From Sarocladium kiliense (taxonomy: Eukaryota > Ascomycota > Sordariomycetes > Hypocreales > Sarocladiaceae): 64,000 nt of DNA. The stretch spans positions 682,001-746,000 of the forward strand of contig JAUZTG010000048.1 of the NCBI GenBank assembly GCA_030734395.1, given 5' to 3'. The notes under the pieces were generated by a model. The model made no database searches. It saw only the letters and a list, made by a program, of their open reading frames with translations, and was not told where the DNA came from. The translations under genes and the position numbers were made by a program. Positions within the stretch are counted from its first letter, which is position 1; each line of letters begins with the position of its first letter. Below are positions 21,801 through 32,024 of the stretch, one piece after another.

Positions 21801-23167
21801 GTGCTGAAACTCCTTCGCCAGAGCGTCGAGGTCCGTAGACTGGAGCAGATCACTATGTGCTGTGCGTAGATGATCTTCATAGTCATCTTGACAGTCAAAC
21901 TCCGTCTGACAAAGATGTCCTCCGCAGCGCCACACCTCTGTCGAGCGATGCTCAAAGGTCTCATGTCTGAACCACTCAGCCTGCAGTCCGAAGGACTGCT
22001 GAGGCTGGGGGCAGTCCTCAAACGTACACACGTACGGCTGCAGGTCCTGGAAGACATGCTGTTCCCATTCATCCACACCCATGCGAATCTCATCTTCATC
22101 CTCATGATGGCTTGAGAAGGGAAGTTGGAATCCACAGAATCGACAGTTGGTGCTGCGACCCCTGACAAGATCCGTGGGGATCTTTGGAGGCTTGAGAGAT
22201 GATCGGATGAATTCTGGGAAGCCGTCGATAGAGGTTCCGCCGTCTGTGGAAGGGAATGCCTCGTGGGAGAATATAGAAGGGAAGTTGGACATGGTGGTAG
22301 ACCGTCCATCGTCTGAGGCCGCAAAGCCTCTCCTGATGCGACGCCGCCCAGTAACAGAGTCGCCCCTAGGCACTGATAAAGTCAACGGGCTCGAGTGGCT
22401 CCTACTACGCGTTTGCGTCTGGTTCAAGATCTTCAGCCGCTGACGCCGCTTAGCCGAGGATGCGACAAGCCGGTCTTTGAAGTAGCCAGGAGCACTGGGG
22501 AACATGGTGCTCGCCAGCTCGCCATATGTCTTGACCTCGTCCTCGGATGTCTCTGCAATTTCCCAATCTTCGGCAGGACACTGCAAATTATCCTGAATGT
22601 CGAAGAGGCAGTTGATGATGTCCAGAGCATCCTCGACGAATTTGTCAGCCTCTTCATCTGACTCCTGGTCGATCATGCTGGTATCATCCTCAGCTGGGAG
22701 AGGCAGAAGATCTGGCTCAGAAGGAAGATCCCAGTACTGGGGAGGGATTGTCTCGATGCCTGACAGAGACTTAGCTTTTGCGTGTAGTCTGTAATGTAGT
22801 GGAACAAACCTTTGACAATAACTTCATGCAGCTCCTGCAAATGCCCAACGGTGATCTTGCTCATCTGCGAAGAACCTCTCAAAGCATGATCCAACGCCCT
22901 ACTCGACGCACTCAAATCCCGATCCCAAGTCTTGAACTTCGTCACCGCCTCGTCCAACAACGTCAAAGTTTCCTTCAACTGATGTTTCGCACCTACATGC
23001 TGCTTCTTGTTGAACCACTCTTCGATGCCTCGACGACAAGCCTCAAGAGCAGAAGAGAGCTTGTCGAAGACCTGGACACACTCTTCGAATTGGCCTGCGA
23101 TGGGGGCCATAGCTCTTAGAGCGAGGATCTCATCGCGAGCAAGCTTTGACTCCCTCTTCGCCTCCAT
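18856..23167 (-). CDS. NLR-type STAND protein: N-terminal helical domain, acuF-like zinc fingers, NB-ARC, TPR-like repeats
   Basis: Four exons: 23167..22810, 22759..20362, 20311..19277 and 19219..18856, giving 1384 residues. All introns are 50-57 nt and in phase. Residues 1-120 are helical. At about 325-477 lies a Cys/His-rich block (CRFCGF, LQPYVCTFEDCPQPQQSFG, WFRHETFEH, CVVCDVAVADVQDLREHIGNH) matching the acuF-like C2H2 region of many fungal proteins. The NB-ARC has the P-loop GRGGVGKT (643-650), Walker B LLVFDN (718-723), sensor GSVLVTTRE (743-751) and GRLPLA (812-817). A winged-helix-like segment with IHRLLQQ follows, then helical TPR-like repeats from about 990 to 1330. Fungal NLRs of this layout act in non-self recognition and regulated cell death; the ligand is unknown. 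A 16-codon upstream frame (23180..23130) overlaps the start. Confidence 0.88.
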
Positions 23168-24188
23168 CTTTGCCACGCATCAACACCAGAAGATAGAATG
23201 AAAATGTCGATCGCTTCTCCAGAGCAAACTACAACAAACTTGACACACAAAAGTCAACCAAGCGAAGCGAAGCAGCGAGAACACTGGGGCGAGCCTTGCC
23301 ATCCCCAAACCACCCGACTCAGTCCCATTGCAACAAGCCACACATTCCGCACCTCTCAGGCAACCAGTCCGCGAACCATCACCGAAACTTGAGACTCGGT
23401 GCGAGAGAACGAGGCTGCTGCAACGTGGCTAAGCCCGTTGAGGACGAAGAACTGCACTTTGATATGTCATAAAATGGATATCAGGCTGTGAACTAAGGCT
23501 GACTTGCAGCAAACGGTTGGTGGGCGGCCTCTGGATCAGCGATCGTCTCTGTCCGCCTCACTAAATGAACGACTTACGCCCCAGATGGATTGGTAAGTTG
23601 CATGCGTGTGTGTGTGGTGTTGTGCAGAATGCGGAGAAGAATGACGCCGATGACTTGGTACAGCCTGGAGAAGCGACCTTGGCGACTCCGCGACGACTCT
23701 ACCTTGTTACTTCTCCACGTGTTCTGACCTGGGGACTCCTCTTTTCCCATTTGCTGTTCTCATTCATCAATCCATAAATGACATTCATGGAGACCTGTCA
23801 AATATTCAGGAAGATGCAAAGGCCCAAGTACCAGGGTGTAGAACGACGATCCCTGCAGGCTGCAGCACGGAGGAAGTCTGTGCCGCTTGTGCATAGTTGA
23901 GGTGCAACATGAAGTTCCTTTGGCTGACCACCAGCTGAATGAGCATCATGGTGCTGTCACATGTAGGAGAGACAGTGTCTCAAGGCGCAGCTGCGAGACA
24001 AGGCAGCATCACTCTCTTGCCGCGCCGTCATGCCGGCGGCATCGTGGCGTAGGATCAGGCTCCGTGCTACCTAAGAGGTGTCCTCTGAACCTCTTACTAT
24101 CGACTGTGTTATGCTAGAACGTGTCTTCCTCTTACCTTCACTGCAAACACCCTCGATTTGATACCTCTAGTATCTACTTCAAGACAAA
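23168..24188. promoter_or_regulatory. divergent promoter region of the NLR and DUF7580 genes
   Basis: About 1.0 kb separates the two divergent start codons. It holds a short GT microsatellite near 23600-23615, an inverted repeat ATGCCGGCGGCAT (24030-24042) and a CTGCAG-rich inverted repeat near 23853. A short pyrimidine-rich stretch precedes the DUF7580 start. No open frame here is convincing. Shared control of the two genes is possible but not shown. Confidence 0.4.
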
Positions 24189-26023
24189 ATGTCCGTTGGA
24201 TTGGATATCGCCGGTGTCGTCCTCGCGGGAATCAGCATCGCCCATCTAGCAGCGTTAGCATATCAAGATGCCCGTCCAGGTCGTACTGCTGCATCGCTAA
24301 ATCGAAAGCTCAACAACGAGAAGGCGATCTATGAGCAGTTTGTCAACAGGCTCCTAGCGCCTTACATTTCTTCGTCAGAAATCACCAAGTTCTTGAACAA
24401 CCCAGAGGAACACCCTCTTGATCTTTCAGATGAGCAGCTGGTGCAGAAGATGCGTCGTCGCCTGGGGAGTCAGACGTTTGATCTTGTGTTCACGTCTTTA
24501 CATGAAATGAATATTCTTCTGAAGGCGCTTGGCTCTGAGCTGAAGAACATGAGTGAAGGAACGGTAAGCCTCTAAATCCTTTCTTTTGTCCATAAGGCGT
24601 TTACGTTCTCACATCGTCGCAGAAAATACTTGCGAAGATCACACACAGGGTCCGAGTTCGCGTCGCCACCCGCCCGATGAGCAGCGTCCAACGGAATCTC
24701 ACCCAGTTGACCGAGATCAACAAAGAACTGCGACGTCTTGTCAGTGGCAGTGGCGGATCCATGGCAAGACCACGATCGAACCTGCGACGGCAAATAGCCA
24801 AGAGCAGGTTCCTGCATCGAGAATACCGAGAGCCGTCAGAGGTGTACAAGACCATCTGCGGCGTGTTCCCATGTGACTGTGACCAGCCACATATTGCGAA
24901 TATTGGGTGCCAGTGTCAATCTTGTCATTATCCTTTGAGGCCAGATACTGGTTCGAAGAACCACAAGTGGACTATTGAGTTGGTTCTTGTGCCGACGAAT
25001 GGAACCAGTAGAGAGGGTTCGCCTGTGGGCGAGAATGCAATCGTGAGTTGACTTTGACATAGGCACGATCACTACACTTGCACTGACAACACTGTCCAGG
25101 ACTCGCAAGAGTCACTCCTACCTCTAACGTCACCCACAGAGCCGCCTGGCCATGAGATGCAGCGGTCACTATCCGTGCGGCTGGATGAACCACCAGCCAA
25201 TATCCGTGACAGTCCAACGGAGCCCATTGAGGATCTCTGCTCCGTTATCAACGCAGACGCTGCCACGCAGAGCAGCATGGGTAGCCTGGGGATCATGGGT
25301 CGTGCAAAACAGTACGACCTGCAGCTCATCGGCCACGATCCAGACGGCCACACAGAGAGTCAGATCGTGACCCTGTCAGATCTGATCAGCATCGACTCTC
25401 AAGGCCTCACCCGTCGTCAGAGGATGCAGATTGCCTTCCAACTGTGTCTCTCAGTTCTACAACTGTATAGGACGCCCTGGGTAGACGACGCCTGGAGTTG
25501 GGAAGAGTCGTGCGCCCTCCGTCTCGTCGAGGAGCAACCAGCCAACGACTCAGACGACCCAGACGAGGAGGAGAAGCACGAATTCCCACACCTTTTCATC
25601 ACCCAGAAGTTCTACTCCAATAGTCAAGACAGCAACTGCTCGAAGCCCTGCACCTCGGCTCTGAGCTTTGTCGCCAATGATCCTATCCTCGCGAAGCTAG
25701 GCTTCGCCCTCATCGTGCTCGCAGTGAACAAGACACTTGCAGATGTGCGACGCGAGAAAGGGTTCACAGATCTGAACAAGTATGAACATGAAGATTGGAA
25801 TGATTACAGAACGGCGAAGAAGCTGCTGGGCACGAGTCGGATTAGGGATGAGGCGGGTGTGGCGTACGAGGATGTGGTGAGGGCGTGTATTGAGGGACAG
25901 TATGTTGATGTTCGGGATGCGACCACGAGGCGGTTCAGGTGTGGCGATGCAGAGGGATTCTATGATGATGCGGAGGAGGCGATCATGCATCCATTGTTTA
26001 CGTATTGCCAGATCTTTGCGTAG
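24189..26023 (+). CDS. DUF7580-type fungal protein (HeLo-like N-terminus, degenerate kinase-like C-terminus)
   Basis: Three exons, 24189..24563, 24623..25042 and 25100..26023, giving 572 residues; phases are clean. The N-terminus SVGLDIAGVVLAGISIAHLA is a hydrophobic helix of the kind opening many fungal DUF7580 and HeLo-like proteins, followed by about 110 residues of predicted helix. The middle has a Cys-rich patch (CGVFPCDCD, CQCQSCHYP, about 217-250). The C-terminal part has the family pattern: LCLSVLQLYRTPWVDDAW, FPHLFITQKFYS, LAKLGFALIVLAVNKTL, DWNDYRTAKKLL and YEDVVRACIEG. These resemble a kinase C-lobe without usable catalytic motifs (no HRD or DFG seen). The biochemical role of the family is not established. 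Starting next to an NLR suggests a partner or effector, which is inference. Confidence 0.8.
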
Positions 26024-27160
26024 GTGACAGAGTCAGAACTGGATCGGGACGCTTCAGAGAACCAGGCTCCATTGTCAGCAGGCAGGGCGTAACAGGCCCT
26101 AGTGACCATATCACAAGCAACAGTGGTGTATGGTGGGTATAAGTGATGCGATTATTTGTCACGAGCTAGGTAAGAGCAGGCAGACACTTGTATGGTTTTT
26201 ATTTCCTCTTTTGCTTGACTGTTTCTCGGCCATTAGGTCTGGGCTGATGACATGTTTGGTGCTCCTTGGCGAATGCGCCTTACCTAACAGCCATTCCCAC
26301 TGTAGCTGCGGTGACCCATCCACTGTAGGTTGGCTCCAGCCAAGCAGACGGCGCACACCTGCGTATAGTTATATCCAACGCTGGAATTGCCTATAGGTCA
26401 GGTATAGCTCTTCATGCATCCCATCTGCACGCATCCAGTCATTCCAGCCTTGGCCCAGCTGCAGTCGTCCTCGTCGCCACTCCCTAACCAGCTTCATTAT
26501 CTTCACATGCTGCCCTCGTCACTATAAACCCCCGTCTTCACCCACGAAATCAGTCCATCTCCCTCTGGAATCACACCACTGCTCAACTGATCCCCAGGGT
26601 CCTTACCTGTAATCTCCCACAACCCCCCGGTCTTCGGACCCGCGACTCCGATCCAGCTGCCCTGTCTGACCCAGCTGTCCCGGTGTTCCCGCCGATGTCG
26701 CTGCTTGCATCCGCTTCTTTTTCGAAAAATCCGATAACGCGCCCGTGCCTGTCAAACGACGAATCGCTGCCGCCCGAAAACCCGCTGACTCCAGGTCGGC
26801 ACCACCTTCTTCTTTCTCCAAACCTCCAACTTTCTGGAGTAAGCATCATCATCGACCTTGTCATCCCCAGGGTCTTATCTTGTCTTCGACAGCAGCCATA
26901 GTTATCACAGCCTCCTTCAAACATCGTGTTGACCTGCATGGACCGCTCTAATCATCGACATCATCTATTTTACCAAAAACCACACTCGTTGAACCCCTAA
27001 TACTACAATCACTATCAGCCATCAGCTTACTCCCGAAACTACACCTCACGACGACCTCACCTCCCAGGTCCATCCCATCTCGACCTCATCCCCTCCAATG
27101 GCACCGTGAGCTAAAGACAATCCAACCACCCAACCTCCTTTCCTCCTCTCTCCCGCGACC
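26024..27160. other. intergenic and long leader of the carrier-like gene
   Basis: From about 26500 the sequence becomes strongly pyrimidine-rich, as in a long 5' leader. A perfect 12-base palindrome TTTTTCGAAAAA lies at 26718-26729. No coding exon is visible. Confidence 0.4.
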
Positions 27161-28160
27161 ATGAAGGATCCCAATCATGGCCTCGCCCTCTCCTCCTCGC
27201 CCGCTGCAGCTTCTCCAGCTGTAGGAACAACCTCCACAACCGCCTCCTCCTCAAACACCACCACCAGCAGAAGATGGAACACCAAAAACCTCCCGTCGCG
27301 CATCTTCGCCGACCTGGCCAGCGCAGCCAGCGCAGGGGTAATGGTCGCTCCTATCATCTCCATCATCGACCGGTTCGTACCATCCTTCTACCTCCCACTT
27401 ACCACCCATAACTAACAAAGCTCCCAGCTCCATTATGGAGAACGCCTCCGGCCGCGCAACCCTGTCCTCCTCCATCCGTTCCTCCCTCCGCACGCTTCTT
27501 CTCTCGCCGCGCTCAATCCTTCTCTCAAAACCATGCTTTCTGATCTTCTGCCTCTACGGCGGCACCTACCTAACCGCCAATACCATCGACACCGCAACCT
27601 CCACGATGCGCTCTCTTCCCGCCCGCCACACCACCTCCGGCGGGCTCAAATTCGCCGCCTCCTCTGCTACGAATATAAGCGTCTGTATATACAAGGATCA
27701 GGTGTTCGTGAGGATGTTTGGCCCTCCTGGCGTGGTGCCTAGACCAGTGCCGTTGCCGAGTTATGCGCTGTTCGCGATTAGGGATTGCATGACGATTTTT
27801 GCTTCGTTCAATGTCCCACCTTTAATTGCGCCGTATATCGACTCGAAAATGTCCGACGAGATGCGTCGTCGCGTTTCTGGTCTGTCCGTGGCGCAGTTCG
27901 CTGCTCCTGCTGCCGTACAATTACTTTCCACGCCGCTGCACCTTCTAGGCTTGGATCTCTATAACCGGCCGAGCGGTGCTGCCGGCATGGGGACAGCTGG
28001 CTCTACAGGCCTTGTCTCATGGGCGGATAGGTGGCAGCTCATCCGTTCAAACTGGGCTATCAGCGTAATGGCGCGTATCTGCCGCATCGTGCCAGCCTAT
28101 GGTGTCGGCGGCGTGGTGAACACAAAGGTTCGAAAGAACCTAATGGAGAAGCTGGAGTAA
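27161..28160 (+). CDS. degenerate mitochondrial-carrier-like membrane protein
   Basis: Two exons, 27161..27372 and 27428..28160, giving 314 residues. The intron has a TAACTAAC branch site and acceptor CCCAG and joins as CG|C. After a low-complexity Ser/Thr N-terminus (1-45), three related segments recur about every 70-120 residues: APIISIIDRSIMENASG, VPPLIAPYIDSKMSDEMRR and STPLHLLGLDLYNRPSG. Each looks like a weakened SLC25 signature (Pro near the end of an odd-numbered helix), and a conserved FSKP-like LLSKPCFLIFCLYGGTYLTAN also fits. Length matches a carrier. Fungal homologues are usually annotated only as sequence orphans. I infer a mitochondrial membrane location; the substrate cannot be guessed because the charged contact residues of true carriers are missing. 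Confidence 0.65.
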
Positions 28161-29582
28161 GGCAGCCGCCATGTTTGCCTTCTCTGTACGTTTTGTCCTA
28201 TTTCTTCCTTCTACTCCGTGTCTTATTCTTCTCCTGTATTTCTTAATTCCGGGTCGGATTTCTGCATGAGGTTCGCCCTCAGGGTACGGCGTTCAGGTTT
28301 TGTCACGCATATGGGCGTTTTCCGGGAAGATTTGGCATACAGTGGGCTATGATAGAGAATACATAGACTGGCTCAGGATGATCAGGCAACAAGGCCGTTT
28401 ACACATCGAGCCATGAAAGGATACGAAGAGGAGAGTAATGCAAATGCTCATGTTTCCACTGTTCATACAACACCAGCGCTTCTGCTCATGCGAATGGTTT
28501 CCGTTGATAAATATTGAAGAGGCAAGTATTACTCTCTTCAAACTCTCAATGAGATGACTTAAACGTCGGTGTTGTGACATCGTACTTGTAGCTGGCGCCC
28601 GTTGCTCAGGTTTCCTTCTCAGGAGGATCTATAAACGGGTTTGCCGAGTGTTGAGAACCCGATATGTACGTTCAATAGCAGGATGAGAATGGGACAACCG
28701 TACGGAAGTCTTCGGTGTCGATTTCCCTACGTGAGCAACAGATACACACCTTAAACCTTGAAACACTCTATACCATCATCACACCGTCAAGGGAGGCCTG
28801 AGACAGCACATCCAAGAAGCACCATACACACGACATAAAATTGAATTTCTCTTTTACGTCCTATTCCCCTCTCGTCCCAACCTCCCAAGAAAAAGGCTTT
28901 CCAGAACGCCAGATAGATATTCCCTTTGCGATTGTCCTTTTCTCGCACACACACACATACCCTCAGACACATAGAGAACACTCCTCCTGTTGCGGGGATA
29001 CCGATCCTCTCCTCACATCCATACCACGTCAAGCCGAATTGAAGAAGAAAGAAGTTGAAAAGAAGAAGAAGAGAACCTAGGAACCAAATCCTCAAAGCCA
29101 CCACCAAGCAAGACACCCACCTCGGTGCAGAATGCACTCGACGAGGGAAGAAAGAAGATATAAAGTTAAGCCTAGTCTTGAAACAAATCACCAAGACGAG
29201 AAGAACCCCTCCTCGTAGTTGGTTTGTATCAAAGACGGCACTTTCGATTGATATACAGCAATGGATCAACTGTCAAACCGATGAGAAGAGAATTCGAGAC
29301 CTCCCCCCTTCCGAACCACGCCATGCCAATGCAGATAATGGGATGCAACGTGCGGGTGTAGAAACGCCCTCTCAGAAAGGAAACAAAGGTTTGAATTGAA
29401 AGTGGGAGAGGATATATCCAATGAGGTTTGAGAAGAGAGAAGCAGACGTGTCGTGGGGAGTTCATTACGCTTCGTAAGATCAAAAATGAAGGGGGCATCT
29501 CGAGAGGGTTGTTAAAAAGGGGGGTGTCGAGGGAATTGCCCACTCGCACCCAACGAAGTTGGCTGAGCGGCTTTCAACCGCA
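28161..29582. other. convergent 3' regions of the carrier-like gene and BEM1
   Basis: About 1.4 kb without a supported gene. Includes a purine-rich stretch at about 29040-29080 and short open frames lacking motifs. An A-box-like match at about 29560 (ttggctgagcggc) has no B-box partner, so no tRNA is called. Confidence 0.4.
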
Positions 29583-32024
29583 TCAGGCCATGTCAACGTA
29601 CAGCATCAACTTCGGGTTTCGGTTCAGAGCATCGTCCAAGTCGCGGTCGTTGTTCAATGTCGGCTTCTCCCCGCTCATCTCGTCCTTGTACGAGATCCTC
29701 ATCCTCTCTGGCGCCGAGACCTTGAGGCGGTCTTGGATGCGCTCACGCAGCTGGTCGTACATGATGTCCTTAGGAACTCGGAGCGCAATCAAGTCGCCGT
29801 TGTAGTACATCTTGACCTTGATTGCTTCTGCTGGCATTGCCTGGCCATCTTGACCTGCGCCGAGGGATTGTTGTGAAGGCTGCGAGAGCGACGAGTGTTG
29901 ACGGTTCATGCTTGGTTGGCTGTTCATTTGTCGTGGCGTGGCGTTCGGGCCTCCGTAGCCTCCTCCATTGTAGCCCCGCTGCCCACCACCTGGGGACCCA
30001 GCGGATCCTTGCGAGCCTTGGGATAGCCTATACTCCTCCCCGTTGTTCGTCGGATCGATCTCGTAGTCACCCTCTCGTGGCGCGAAGAACTGCTTGACGA
30101 GGTTGCAGCGTGAAATGTATGGTGGCTGGTTGAGCAGATTCTTGACATAAGCATCAAGATTGTGCAACCGACCCTCGGTGATGGCATCGGTCACGTAGTT
30201 AACGGGACCAGGCATGTATGGAAGCGACCGCTTCTGAGTGCCCGTGTTGCCGGCCTCAGCAGGGTATTCGGTAAGTAGCGCAATTTGAAAGTCGTAAAAA
30301 TCCTCATAGTACCGGGACAACTCCCAATGCCGACCGTCCTCCAGCATCGCCTCGATGACGAACCAATACTTGTCCTCGGCGAAGCAATAGCGAGGTATGC
30401 GTGCCTGGACAGGTGCGAAGAGATCGGTGGTCGACTCGGATGCGAACTGGTTCGGCTGCACGGCTTGCTGAGATGCTGTCTGCGTTCCACCAGAAGGTCC
30501 GAATTGCTGTTCGAGTTAGGATATTGGTATATGAGGTCTCGATATTGCATAGTAATGGCTTACCTGTGACCCGGCCTGGCTGCTCTGCCGACCACCTTGT
30601 TGCAAGCTGAGGCGGTCCATGCCCTGTTCCATAGCGCCCTGTGGGTTGACGCCACCCTCAAACTTTCCGAGCGTGATGCTGCTGTTCTTATACTCGGCAG
30701 CCATCTTTTTCCACTCCTCAACCTTGGGAATGTTCGCCTTCTTAAGGGCATCACCGGGATTCGAGAGGGCCTTGTCGCTAGCCATGTCGCGAATCTCGAC
30801 AAAAGAAACAGGGATCAGTCCAGGGCCTCCGAGTCTGCCGATGGGCTTGGCGACAAACCACTCAGGGTTGGACTGGGCAATGACAATGATGGCCTCGCCA
30901 GCCTTGGCTTCCAGCTCGTCGGCCCGCTCAGCCGCAAAGTCGTACATGACAATTCCGTAAACCATGGCGCTTTGCTTGCCAGCCGACTTTGAACTCCGCT
31001 GACTTTCGCGAGTAGGTGCAGCACCGGCAGATTGCACGGGTTGCTGGGCTGCCGAGTCGCTGTACCCGGAATCATGGTCGGGGTTCTTGGAGGCTGTCGG
31101 AGGGCGTCCGTTGTCGGACTGCTGGCTGTCTCGTTCGGTGCGTCCCAGTGCCTGGAAGAAGGCCACAGGAACGAGACCTCGCGCATCGGGCAGAGCGGGA
31201 TTGCATGCTTCGTACCAGTCGGGGTCGCTTTCTCGGCCGATGACGTGGAAGAAGTCGCCCCTCGAAAAGCTCAGTTCTTGGGTTGAGCGTGCTTCATAGT
31301 CGTAAAGAGCTCGAATCACCTGCAGTAGGAGAAGGTACGGTTAGCTGCGGTGGCACAGAAAAAGTTGCATGCCCTTGCGCGAGCGGAAGCCAAATGCTGA
31401 TTAAACCTCTATGCCTTGAACTGGCGCTCCAACCAAATCCGAGAGTTCGGACCCATGTGGAAAAGGTTTCGCGCCAGCCGTTTGGACCATGACAGCTTTT
31501 TGCGGCAGCTCGCGTGGCATGGCGAAAGACAAAGGGAACGAGGGGCAAGCGAACCTTCTTAGGTGGTACAATGGCAACGGCGGCCTTTGGTGCGATGTTG
31601 ACATTCTGCTTCTCCTTCTCCCCCTTGATGGACCGACGGAGAGCCTGTGACAAGCGCATGACGAGTTAGTGAATGTGTTTTTGCGATAATGCCAAATATT
31701 GAGTGCGAATGCGGTATGAACTGGGAACCGGTAGAACGAGCAAGCGAGTGGTCGGCGAGCGAGGGGTCGTAGGTGGGCGACAAGACATAGTCTATGGCGC
31801 AGCTATCGGTGACGAATCGCAGTCTCGATTTTAGGCATCGGTGATGTTCGTGGCCGTAGTGGCCTCGTCGATGGTTCGGTGTTGAATGTCGCTGCGCATC
31901 ACGGGGAGGCTGGCGGGCGGCAAAGGGGGGGGGCGAAATGGGCGAGAGAGGGGCATGGGCCGTCGCAAGGCGAAAAAACCAGGAATGAGAGAGAGGGGCT
32001 TTGAGGGGACATACGAACCTTCAT
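29583..32024 (-). CDS. BEM1: Bem1/BemA polarity scaffold (SH3-SH3-PX-PB1)
   Basis: Four exons, 32024..32019, 31644..31555, 31319..30564 and 30506..29583, giving 591 residues. Exon 1 is only ATGAAG; it joins exon 2 to give MKALRRSIKGEKEKQ, the usual fungal Bem1 start. The first SH3 runs about 33-90 (ALYDYEARSTQELSF ... DPDWYEA ... GLVPVAFFQ). The second is at about 152-210 (VMYDFAAERADELEAKAGE ... EWFVAKP ... GLIPVSFV). A PX domain lies at about 315-430 (RYCFAEDKYWFVIEA, RRYYEDF-like SRYYEDFYDFQ). A C-terminal PB1 is at about 513-591 (IKVKMYYNGDLIALRVP). Bem1 links Cdc42, its GEF and PAK kinase at polarity sites; in filamentous fungi it also supports NADPH oxidase. Its length and domain order are normal. 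The first two introns (374 and 235 nt) are long for this locus. Confidence 0.93.

Noticed and set aside
26718..26729. TTTTTCGAAAAA palindrome as a heat-shock element
   Set aside because: Heat-shock elements need two bases between TTC and GAA; here they touch.
29545..29600. tRNA A-box-like ttggctgagcggc
   Set aside because: No B-box or cloverleaf follows, and it runs into the BEM1 coding end.
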